This document shows, in pieces, positions 15,106 to 21,528 of a stretch of DNA of 21,528 bases. Each line of letters begins with the position of its first letter. Position 1 is the first letter of the stretch. The translations under genes were made by a program, and so were the position numbers. Source of the DNA: SLJN01 sp964505385 (GTDB lineage: Bacteria > Bacteroidota > Rhodothermia > Balneolales > Natronogracilivirgulaceae); contig CAZDIA010000042.1 in NCBI GenBank assembly GCA_964505385.1, forward strand, positions 1 to 21,528. Reading direction: 5' to 3'. Below the pieces are notes generated by a model. The model was not told the DNA's origin, did not search any database, and saw only the letters and a program-made list of their open reading frames with translations.

Positions 15106-15192
15106 TTTATATAAATAATATCTGCTGTAAAAGTCGCTCTGATGGTGACTGAAAAGCTCAATTATACACCCTAAACTTTTATTTACCTGTGT

Positions 15193-16215
15193 ATGGAACA
15201 GTATTCCCGAAGAGATTTTCTAAAGCGTTCAGCGACGGCGGCAACACTTTCGGCTTGTACTATTTCCGGAGCTACAAACCTGGCAAATGCTGAGGCCAGA
15301 AAAACTACAACCGAAGTGGGGACAATGATCGATCTGACGGTTTGTGACGGTTGTCCTGACCGCGATACACCGGCTTGCGTTACGGCTTGCCGGGATAAAA
15401 ATCAGGATAGGTTCCCCGAACCGGAAAAACCCATCGGCACTTACTGGCCGAGAGAACATTATGAGGACTGGTCGGATCAGCGCGAAAATACTGAACGGTT
15501 AACCCCCTACAATTGGACTACGGTTCAGAAAGTTACCGTCAAAGACGATAATGGAGAGGAGCATGAGATGGCGATTCCCCGCAGGTGCATGCATTGTGAC
15601 AATCCGGCGTGTGCCAATCTGTGTCCGTTTGGGATTAATAATAAAATGCCGGAAGGGCCGGTCGTCATTGACGAAGACTACTGCATGGGTGGCGCCAAGT
15701 GCCGGTCGGTTTGCCCGTGGGGCATTCCGATGCGTCAGGCGGGAGTTGGATTATACAAAAAACTTGCTCCAAAGTTTGCCGGCGGTGGTGTGATGTATAA
15801 ATGCGATATGTGTTATGACCGGGTAAAGGCGGGCAAAAAGCCGGCCTGTGTGGAAGCATGTCCGAAAAGAGCGATCTCTTACGGACCTAAACAAGAAATG
15901 CGAGCCAAGGCTAAGGGACGTGCAAAGGAAATTGATGGATACATTTACGGCGACGAAGAAGGGGGTGGAACCTCAACTTTTTATGTATCCCCGGTACCGT
16001 ATGAAAAAATTAATAATGCTTTGCGGGAGCAGGGAGTAGTTGACGGCCATCCAGGCCAACCCCACATGCAACCGGAAGTTAAAAATTTTCTTGATAGCTC
16101 ACAGGGGCTTGCTTTAAGTGCTCTGGTGGCACCGGTAGCAGGCACTATCGCAGCAGGAGTAGTGGCACATAAAACTTTAAAAGGAAAACGCAATGAGCAG
16201 CAAAACGAAAGGTAA
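15193..16215 (+). CDS. Tat-exported four-cluster ferredoxin subunit
   Basis: A 340-residue iron-sulfur subunit of the FdhB/HybA/DmsB type that passes electrons between a catalytic subunit and a quinone-linked cytochrome. A twin-arginine signal (SRRDFLKRSATAA, residues 5-17) predicts folded export. Cluster motifs in order are C51-C54-C62-C66, C132-C135-C140-C144, C164-x5-C170-C174 and C204-C207-C219-C223. In the third, the usual second Cys is Gly167 (CMGGAKCRSVCPWG), so this site may bind a [3Fe-4S] cluster or a differently ligated one. A C-terminal hydrophobic helix (about 307-325) would anchor it to the membrane. It is first in a coupled pair with the b-type cytochrome, and no catalytic partner is in the window. 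Annotation as formate dehydrogenase beta subunit would go beyond the evidence. Confidence 0.9.
   Translation: MEQYSRRDFLKRSATAATLSACTISGATNLANAEARKTTTEVGTMIDLTVCDGCPDRDTPACVTACRDKNQDRFPEPEKPIGTYWPREHYEDWSDQRENTERLTPYNWTTVQKVTVKDDNGEEHEMAIPRRCMHCDNPACANLCPFGINNKMPEGPVVIDEDYCMGGAKCRSVCPWGIPMRQAGVGLYKKLAPKFAGGGVMYKCDMCYDRVKAGKKPACVEACPKRAISYGPKQEMRAKAKGRAKEIDGYIYGDEEGGGTSTFYVSPVPYEKINNALREQGVVDGHPGQPHMQPEVKNFLDSSQGLALSALVAPVAGTIAAGVVAHKTLKGKRNEQQNER
16181..16185 (+). promoter_or_regulatory. Ribosome binding site of the cytochrome b gene
   Basis: AAGGA, 7 nt before ATG 16193 and inside the final codons of the ferredoxin gene. It fixes the cytochrome start and the 23-nt overlap. Confidence 0.7.
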
Positions 16216-16915
16216 TACTGAGAATAAAGAAGCTAAGGTGGAGCGGCACAGCTCAGTATCCCGAATCATCCACTGGTCGATAGCAGTGTCAACTTTGGTG
16301 TTAATTATTAGTGGCATGGGGCAGATGCCACTTTACGAAAGATATATGGTTACTGAAATCCCGGGGCTGGGTTGGATGGGAAGTTATGAAATCCTTCTGA
16401 TGATGCACTACATTGGTGCTGCAGTTCTTATGGTGGCAGCTTTTTTTCACGTTGTATATCATTTGTTGAGGAGAGAAACCGGATTGCTGCCACGAAAAGG
16501 AGACTTTAAAGAATCTTATCTGATTATCAAAGCAATGATGGGCAAAGGTGAAGAACCGCCTCAGGATAAATATCTGGCTGAACAGCGACTGGCATATGCT
16601 TTTATCGCTTTTAGTTTTCTTCTGATCATTGTATCCGGGTTGATTAAAACGGCAGGTAACCTTCCGTGGCTACAACTTTCCTCTACGATGATGGTATGGA
16701 TGACGCAAATTCATAATGCGGCAATGGTTTTAATTATAATAGGCATTGTGATGCACCTTGTTGCATTTATCATCAAAGAAAACCGGCCTCTTTTGGAGTC
16801 CATGTTTACGGGCAAGGTTAACGAAGAGTATGCGCGCCATCGTCATCCCAAGTGGTACCGCCGTATTGTACCGCAACGTAAAGTAAACCGGGTATCCGAT
16901 GATTCTTCTGATTAA
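16193..16915 (+). CDS. Cytochrome b subunit (FdhC/thiosulfate-reductase gamma type)
   Basis: A 240-residue membrane cytochrome b with four helices (about 24-42, 68-90, 133-152, 168-194), the Cytb-561/FdnI-like fold that links an exported iron-sulfur subunit to the quinone pool. Candidate haem ligands are H27 in RIIHW, H72 in MHYIGA, H86 and H90, H174 in QIHNAA and H188 in VMHLVA. The N terminus carries about 15 charged residues and the C terminus a basic tail (HRHPKWYRR, about 217-225). The start overlaps the ferredoxin gene by 23 nt and has a clear AAGGA site. Together they form the electron-transfer half of a respiratory oxidoreductase. Confidence 0.9.
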   Translation: MSSKTKGNTENKEAKVERHSSVSRIIHWSIAVSTLVLIISGMGQMPLYERYMVTEIPGLGWMGSYEILLMMHYIGAAVLMVAAFFHVVYHLLRRETGLLPRKGDFKESYLIIKAMMGKGEEPPQDKYLAEQRLAYAFIAFSFLLIIVSGLIKTAGNLPWLQLSSTMMVWMTQIHNAAMVLIIIGIVMHLVAFIIKENRPLLESMFTGKVNEEYARHRHPKWYRRIVPQRKVNRVSDDSSD

Positions 16916-16917
16916 AA

Positions 16918-16952
16918 TGAAGGCTGCCAGGCAAACCACCCGGCAGCCTTCA
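16918..16952. terminator. Bidirectional terminator between cytochrome b and slipin
   Basis: TGAAGGCTGCC (16918-16928) pairs perfectly with GGCAGCCTTCA (16942-16952), an 11-bp GC-rich stem with a 13-nt loop, 3 nt past the cytochrome stop. Read on the minus strand the stem is followed by TTTTAAT, which suits ending of the nfeD-slipin transcript. On the plus strand CGAATTTG follows. Confidence 0.85.
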
Positions 16953-16969
16953 CGAATTTGTTAAGCGTT

Positions 16970-17908
16970 TCAGGAATCTTTATCAGTGGAATCATCATCT
17001 TCACTTGAAGAGCTTTCCGGCCCGCTGCTGTCATCTTTACCGGAATCTTCATCTTTTGATTCTTCGGTGCCAAGATCCTCAATATCTTCGACATCTACAT
17101 CTTTCGGATCAGGAGCGGGTTCGCCGGTGTCAAATGCTGAACCACCTCCGGTAAACGAGCGGAAAAGCTCCATCGGTAGTGGCAGCAGCGCTATGGTGTT
17201 GTTTTGAGTGCCGATTTCGGACATGGTTTGCAAGTACCTGAGCTGAAGGGCGATAGGTTGCTTGCTGATCATTTGTCCGGCTTCTACAAGTTTTGCAGCA
17301 GCCTGGAATTCACCTCTTGCACTGATAATCTTGGCACGCCGTTCACGTTCGGTTTCGGCTTGTTTCGCCATGGCGCGCCGCATGTTTTCGGGCAGGATGA
17401 CGTCTTTGACTTCAACGGAAGTTACTTTGACTCCCCAGGGATCCGTTTGCCGGTCAAGAATTTCCTGGATAGATTGATTGATGCGATCACGCTCTGCAAG
17501 CAGTTCATCAAGCTCCGCCTGGCCCAAAACACTACGCAGTGTAGTCTGTGCAAAAAGTGAGGTAGCCTGCAAATAGTTTTCGACGTTAATGATGGCCGCT
17601 TCAGGATCCACTACTCGAAAGTAGGTAATAGCATCGACGGATACGGGCACGTTGTCGTTGGTGATTATATCCTGCTGCGGAACATTTGATGTTACAACCC
17701 GCAGATCTACCCTGACCATCTTATCGATAAAGGGAATGAGGATAACGAGTCCCGGTCCTTTGGCTCTCAACAATTTACCAAGCCTGAAGACCACACCCCG
17801 TTCATATTCTTTTAAAATTCGGAATATCTGAGGCACTATGATGGCCAATAAAATGATTATTGTAACCACCCATACGCTTAGGTTAAATAGTTCTCCATCT
17901 GTGTTCAT
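16970..17908 (-). CDS. Slipin (stomatin/SPFH-family membrane protein)
   Basis: A 312-residue SPFH (band 7) protein of the slipin type, an oligomerising membrane-microdomain scaffold. One N-terminal helix (about 11-28) precedes the core: YERGVVFRLGKL (35-46), GPGLVILIPFIDKMVRVDLR (51-70), the conserved DNVPVSVDAITYFRV (85-99), and the slipin hallmark LPENMRRAMAKQAETERERRAKII (172-195), which forms the coiled-coil helix. The C-terminal 50 residues (260-312) are almost entirely Asp, Glu and Ser, longer and more acidic than I would expect. The gene starts 1 nt after the nfeD stop, with AAGGAGG inside the last nfeD codons. This pairing is conserved, and the NfeD-class protease is thought to act on or with the slipin. 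Confidence 0.95.
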   Translation of the reverse strand: MNTDGELFNLSVWVVTIIILLAIIVPQIFRILKEYERGVVFRLGKLLRAKGPGLVILIPFIDKMVRVDLRVVTSNVPQQDIITNDNVPVSVDAITYFRVVDPEAAIINVENYLQATSLFAQTTLRSVLGQAELDELLAERDRINQSIQEILDRQTDPWGVKVTSVEVKDVILPENMRRAMAKQAETERERRAKIISARGEFQAAAKLVEAGQMISKQPIALQLRYLQTMSEIGTQNNTIALLPLPMELFRSFTGGGSAFDTGEPAPDPKDVDVEDIEDLGTEESKDEDSGKDDSSGPESSSSEDDDSTDKDS

Positions 17909-17909
17909 A

Positions 17910-19235
17910 TTAATCCTCCTTATTTAAAGGCTTTACCATTAGTTTTAAACCCTGAGTTCCAGTGATTTCACAAGGTTCTCCTTCTTTTATAATTGAGTCA
18001 CTTTCGGCATTCCAGTATTCACCCATGTATAACACTTTACCACCAGTCGGCGTAACTTTTTGAACAACTTCGGCTTTTTGGCCGACATAAGCTTCAGTTC
18101 CCATACGGGTTTTTCCGAATTGAGCTCTGATTCCCGCACTTACAATGAGTGAGATAAGTATAGCTGTGAGTATTGCTGCAGGCAAAATATAAGCCCATGC
18201 CTGCCAGTCTCCGGGAGAAAATTCTTCAAAGAGCATAAATGCTCCGAGGATAAATGAAAACACACCACCGGCTGTCAATAGCCCGAAAGTTGGAGTAAAT
18301 ACTTCAATAATCATTAGAATCACCGCCAATCCGATTAGAACATATCCTAAAATATTAACAGGCATAGCTGCCGTGGCATATAACAGCAGCAGCAAGGCGA
18401 TTACGCCAAGTGTTCCCGGTATAATTGCACCGGGATTTCCCAACTCCCCGATAATTCCATAAAGGGCAACAAGCAGTAGAATCAACATTACCTGTGGGTT
18501 GAAGAGAAACCTCAAGGCACTTTCCCGCATGCTCATCGGAATTTCTTCAACCGTAGCCCCACTGGTATTGAGTACGAAGTCATCGACTTCACGACCATCC
18601 ATTTTTTCAAGTAATTCATCCAGATCATCAGCAATTAAATCGATAACATTAATTTCCAGAGCCTCTGAACTGCCAATCGTACTTGCATCACGAACTGCTT
18701 CTTTTGCCCACTCCGCATTGCGTCCGCGCCGTTCCGCTATACCTTCGATATAGCTTTCGACAAAATTAATCATTTTGCGTTCCTGAGTGGAAAGGTCTTC
18801 ATCTTCTTCATCTTCCACGTCATCATCAAAATCGCCGCCTCCCATCTGCACCGGCGTTGCTGCACCGATATTTGTGGCCGGAGCCATTGCGGCAACATGG
18901 GCACTCAAAGTGATGAAAACCCCCGCACTGCCGGCACCTGCACCTTCCGGCGCAACGTAAACGACTATGGGGATGTCGGAGTCGAGAATCAGACGCACAA
19001 TATCCTGAGTGGATACAAGTAAACCGCCGGGGGTATCCATTCTGATGATGAGTGCTTCTGCGCCCTCTTCAACCGAAATTTGCATGGCGCGCTCAAGGTA
19101 GTCGGTTGTAGTGGGGCCGATTGTGCCCTCAAATTCAATTAATTTGACTACCCTACCGTCTTCCGGCTCTTCTTCGCCCCATACCGTGGCCGGCAGAAGA
19201 CAAAGCAGAAATAATATTGGTAATTTGCGAAGCAT
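17910..19235 (-). CDS. nfeD: NfeD-family membrane-bound serine protease
   Basis: A 441-residue full-length NfeD/1510-N type protein. It has a signal peptide (1-20), a ClpP-like protease domain (about 27-215), a four- to five-helix membrane block (about 247-370) and a C-terminal OB-fold domain (about 378-438, EAYVGQKAEV...GKVLYMGEYWNA). In the protease domain the catalytic Ser103 sits in GAGAGSAGVFI and the likely general-base Lys154 in QERKMINFVESY, by analogy with the Pyrococcus 1510 protease. Between them is an acidic insert DFDDDVEDEEDEDL (135-148), which is unusual. It is the first gene of the operon with the slipin, and the family is thought to cut the hydrophobic tail of stomatin-like proteins. 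Confidence 0.94.
   Translation of the reverse strand: MLRKLPILFLLCLLPATVWGEEEPEDGRVVKLIEFEGTIGPTTTDYLERAMQISVEEGAEALIIRMDTPGGLLVSTQDIVRLILDSDIPIVVYVAPEGAGAGSAGVFITLSAHVAAMAPATNIGAATPVQMGGGDFDDDVEDEEDEDLSTQERKMINFVESYIEGIAERRGRNAEWAKEAVRDASTIGSSEALEINVIDLIADDLDELLEKMDGREVDDFVLNTSGATVEEIPMSMRESALRFLFNPQVMLILLLVALYGIIGELGNPGAIIPGTLGVIALLLLLYATAAMPVNILGYVLIGLAVILMIIEVFTPTFGLLTAGGVFSFILGAFMLFEEFSPGDWQAWAYILPAAILTAILISLIVSAGIRAQFGKTRMGTEAYVGQKAEVVQKVTPTGGKVLYMGEYWNAESDSIIKEGEPCEITGTQGLKLMVKPLNKED
17915..17921 (-). promoter_or_regulatory. Shine-Dalgarno for slipin inside nfeD
   Basis: AAGGAGG on the minus strand lies within the last NKED codons of nfeD, 6 nt before the slipin ATG at 17908. It supports the start and translational coupling. 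Confidence 0.8.
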
Positions 19236-19376
19236 TTCAGTTGACTTATTTATTTTACTTTCCCTTTTACCGTAACCGTTTATATCGTTTTGCAGTTCAT
19301 GGCTGTTAAAGGTATTACAATATCTGAACCAGATGTGTGTATATTCTGAAGATCAGAAATTTTATTATCAATTAAT

Positions 19377-19892
19377 ATGTATCAATCTGCTAAAACTAAA
19401 ATTGTTACAGCGAAAAAATCTGATCTTTCCGCAATTCTTAACATTATTAAAAACGTATTTGAGCAATACGGAATGATATATGATCCCGAAAATGATTTTC
19501 CGGATTTGATAGCTTTTGATGACTATTATCCTTCTGATCAAAAGGAATTGTATGTGATAAAATCGGGGCAGGTAATCGCAGGCTGCGGAGGATATAAGTT
19601 TGATTCAGATGGGATCCCATACCTCACCCGCATTTATGTTGACCCGAAACTGCAGGGGCAAAAGCTTGGTGAAATGCTTGTGCGTTTTTTGATAGAACAG
19701 GCAATTTCTGAATCTGATTTAGTTTACCTCTGGACGGATACACGTTTTAAAAAAGCACACAAGTTGTACAGCAAGCTCGGATTTACCACCAAATGGCAAA
19801 CGCGCCCGCTTGGCGATATTAATGAAAGCTATGAATTTTATTATGAGTTGAAACGGGAAGATTACGTTAGCCTGCTTTATTCACAAAGTTAA
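19377..19892 (+). CDS. GNAT-family N-acetyltransferase
   Basis: A 171-residue single-domain acetyl-CoA transferase. The acetyl-CoA pyrophosphate loop is in RIYVDPKLQGQKLGEMLVRF (85-104, Q/RxxGxG/A type as Q-G-Q-K-L-G). The preceding strand VIAGCGGYKFD (66-76) and the motif B segment KAHKLYSKLGF (126-136, with Tyr131 as candidate general acid) complete the fold. The N-terminal 60 residues form the substrate-facing helices. The acceptor cannot be told. It is a lone gene between nfeD (divergent) and mnmE. The reading fits an ordinary stand-alone GNAT. Confidence 0.9.
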   Translation: MYQSAKTKIVTAKKSDLSAILNIIKNVFEQYGMIYDPENDFPDLIAFDDYYPSDQKELYVIKSGQVIAGCGGYKFDSDGIPYLTRIYVDPKLQGQKLGEMLVRFLIEQAISESDLVYLWTDTRFKKAHKLYSKLGFTTKWQTRPLGDINESYEFYYELKREDYVSLLYSQS

Positions 19893-19976
19893 TTGGGATA
19901 AGACATACTTTTTTGGCTTTCAATGAGATACTTGAAAAAATCATTTTTATAATTTATATCTAAAGTCGGACGCTGC

Positions 19977-20087
19977 GAAATTAAGCTGTGGACTGCGTTG
20001 CCGCGCAAATGGTTTGCTCAGCGTCCCGAACGCTTTCGGGACGTTTCCGCCACCATTTCCGCGACGCCTTGCCCACAGCTTAATTTC
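19977..20087. repeat. 111-bp nested palindrome (REP/MITE-like)
   Basis: The ends are a perfect 15-bp inverted repeat, GAAATTAAGCTGTGG (19977-19991) and CCACAGCTTAATTTC (20073-20087). Inside, AAATGGT (20007-20013) pairs with ACCATTT (20052-20058), with CGC/GCG just outside. At the centre, CGTCCCGAA (20022-20030) pairs with TTCGGGACG (20035-20043) around a 4-nt loop. The nested symmetric arms and intergenic position are those of REP-type or miniature inverted-repeat elements. No coding sequence lies in it. Confidence 0.75.
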
Positions 20088-20156
20088 TTGGTGAATAATG
20101 CAGGTTAGATTACATTCATAACTACAATTGCTTCAACCGAATAAAAATTTAACAGT

Positions 20157-21527
20157 TTGAATTCAAGCAATATCACTCAAAAAGAACCCATTGCTGCTAT
20201 AGCAACCGCTGTAGGGGAGGCCGGAATTGCCGTGATTCGTGTAAGCGGGAAACAGGCTCTGGAAAAAGTATCTTGCATTTTTTCAGGAAAACCTCTGGCT
20301 GATCAACAAAGCCACACTATTCATTATGGAAGTATAATTGACAATGGCAAATCCATTGATGATGTGTTGATTTCTGTTTTTAAATCCCCTAACTCATATA
20401 CCGGAGAAGACACGGCCGAGATTTCCTGTCACGGCGGCGCACTGGTTACGCAGACGGTGCTGGAGACGATTTTACGGCAGAATATTCGTCACGCTGAACC
20501 GGGCGAATTTACCCACCGGGCATTTTTGAATGGAAAACTTGAGCTTTCCCAGGCCGAGGCGGTTGCAGACCTGATTCATGCCCGAAGCGGAAAAGCGGTA
20601 GAATCCGCCCGAAAACAACTTGAAGGTGATCTTGGTGAGCATATTCAAAACTTTCGCCAGCAGATAATTGATGCTACAGCCATGGTGGAACTCGAACTGG
20701 ATTTTATTGAGGAAGATGTGGAATTTGCCAGCCGGGATGAGTTGAAACGACTGCTCAAAGAACTGGATAATGAAATAGAAAAACTGCTTTCCACCTACGA
20801 AACCGGAAGGCTGGTAAAACACGGAGTACGAACGGTTTTCGTCGGACAGCCCAATGCCGGCAAGTCCACACTGCTCAATACGCTGATGGGCAAAGACCGG
20901 GCGATCGTTTCTGCTACGGCCGGCACCACCCGTGATGTTATTGATGCCGACTGGAGTTACGACGGGCTGCTGTTTACTTTGACAGACACCGCCGGGCTGC
21001 GCATTACTGAAGATGAAATTGAGGCAGAGGGGGTGAAGCGGTCGCAACAGGCGGTAAATGATGCCGATCTGGTTGTTTTTCTCCACGATCTTGCCGAAGA
21101 AAACCGGGATCATCGATCGCAGCTGGAATCATTGCTTACTATACCGGAAGAAAAACCGGTAATCCGGATCGGAACCAAAGGAGACCTGGTGGAGGATGTT
21201 AGCCATCCCGATCTCGATATGGTGATATCCTCAGTTCAAAATGAAGGAATTGACGAGCTCAAGTCGCTGATGAAAGAACGGGTTATTCAGGAAGAAGCCA
21301 TTGATACATCCGGCTTGATGGTGACGTCATCACGCCACCGGGATGCCCTGGAAAAAGCGCAACACCATGTCCGGGAGGCACTGAAAGCTCTTGAATCCGG
21401 GATGACCGGAGATTTCTTGTCTATAGATTTACGCTCTGCCCTCAATCAGCTTGGTACAATCACCGGTGAAATCACCACGGAGGATATACTTGATTCTGTG
21501 TTTTCCCGGTTTTGCATTGGTAAGTGA
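20157..21527 (+). CDS. mnmE: tRNA modification GTPase MnmE
   Basis: With MnmG this enzyme makes the cmnm5 (or nm5) group on the wobble uridine of certain tRNAs, using a GTP cycle and a folate carbon. The 456-residue protein is complete: an N-terminal folate-binding domain (about 9-125), a helical domain and an inserted G domain. G motifs are GQPNAGKST (230-238), TTRD (257-260), DTAG (277-280) and TKGD (340-343, where NKxD is usual). The C terminus is the invariant FCIGK with catalytic Cys453. The start is TTG 20157. An in-frame stop at 20142-20144 rules out anything earlier, and the next start would cut the conserved EPIAAIAT. The palindrome lies 70 nt upstream, so the promoter is probably in or near it. 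Confidence 0.97.
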   Translation: MNSSNITQKEPIAAIATAVGEAGIAVIRVSGKQALEKVSCIFSGKPLADQQSHTIHYGSIIDNGKSIDDVLISVFKSPNSYTGEDTAEISCHGGALVTQTVLETILRQNIRHAEPGEFTHRAFLNGKLELSQAEAVADLIHARSGKAVESARKQLEGDLGEHIQNFRQQIIDATAMVELELDFIEEDVEFASRDELKRLLKELDNEIEKLLSTYETGRLVKHGVRTVFVGQPNAGKSTLLNTLMGKDRAIVSATAGTTRDVIDADWSYDGLLFTLTDTAGLRITEDEIEAEGVKRSQQAVNDADLVVFLHDLAEENRDHRSQLESLLTIPEEKPVIRIGTKGDLVEDVSHPDLDMVISSVQNEGIDELKSLMKERVIQEEAIDTSGLMVTSSRHRDALEKAQHHVREALKALESGMTGDFLSIDLRSALNQLGTITGEITTEDILDSVFSRFCIGK

Positions 21528-21528
21528 A

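Noticed and set aside
20472..21113. 213-codon frame antisense to mnmE
   Set aside because: It is a shadow of mnmE with no start signal or family likeness.

Overview
The window looks like a chromosomal contig from a heterotrophic, aerobically respiring, non-sporulating bacterium with mid-range GC. My best guess is the Balneolota/Rhodothermota branch of the Bacteroidota group, and this is an inference from protein style only: a lipoprotein beta-propeller of the type common there, acidic loops and tails suggesting a marine or halophilic cell, and many starts without a strong Shine-Dalgarno. There is no rRNA or tRNA gene, no recognisable transposase and no CRISPR array. One run of exactly 100 N marks a scaffold gap.

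Left part (1-7636). Genes are mostly on the minus strand: a TetA-like MFS exporter overlapping the end of hemL, then htpX, hemB and hemF. hemL, hemB and hemF are three steps of C5-route haem synthesis. They are interleaved with an HtpX membrane protease and an inserted plus-strand toxin-antitoxin pair (DUF6364/RHH-like antitoxin with PIN toxin). The intergenic spaces here are unusually rich in short tandem repeats. Octamers of consensus GCAYCRAG occur at four loci, a second octamer array lies beside one of them, inverted CAGTTAY heptamer arrays sit between hemF and hemB, and two larger palindromic elements follow the PIN gene.

Middle (7637-15000). A small membrane-anchored protein of unknown function faces an alpha/beta hydrolase with a membrane anchor. 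A lipoprotein predicted to form a six-bladed propeller converges, across a hairpin, on an spmB-spmA-like pair. The SpmA homologue carries an acidic extracytoplasmic-type insertion of about 100 residues. A trans-sulfuration enzyme (cystathionine lyase/synthase family) converges on a YfcC-family transporter across a near-perfect 24-bp stem built from heptamers.

Right part (15000-21528). A Tat-exported four-cluster ferredoxin and a b-type cytochrome form a translationally coupled two-gene operon that has no catalytic subunit beside it. One cluster motif in the ferredoxin has Gly in place of a Cys. A perfect bidirectional terminator separates this operon from nfeD and a slipin (SPFH) gene, which are coupled with a 1-nt gap. 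A GNAT acetyltransferase follows, then a 111-bp nested palindrome, and finally mnmE (tRNA wobble-uridine modification GTPase), complete to its FCIGK terminus one base before the window ends.
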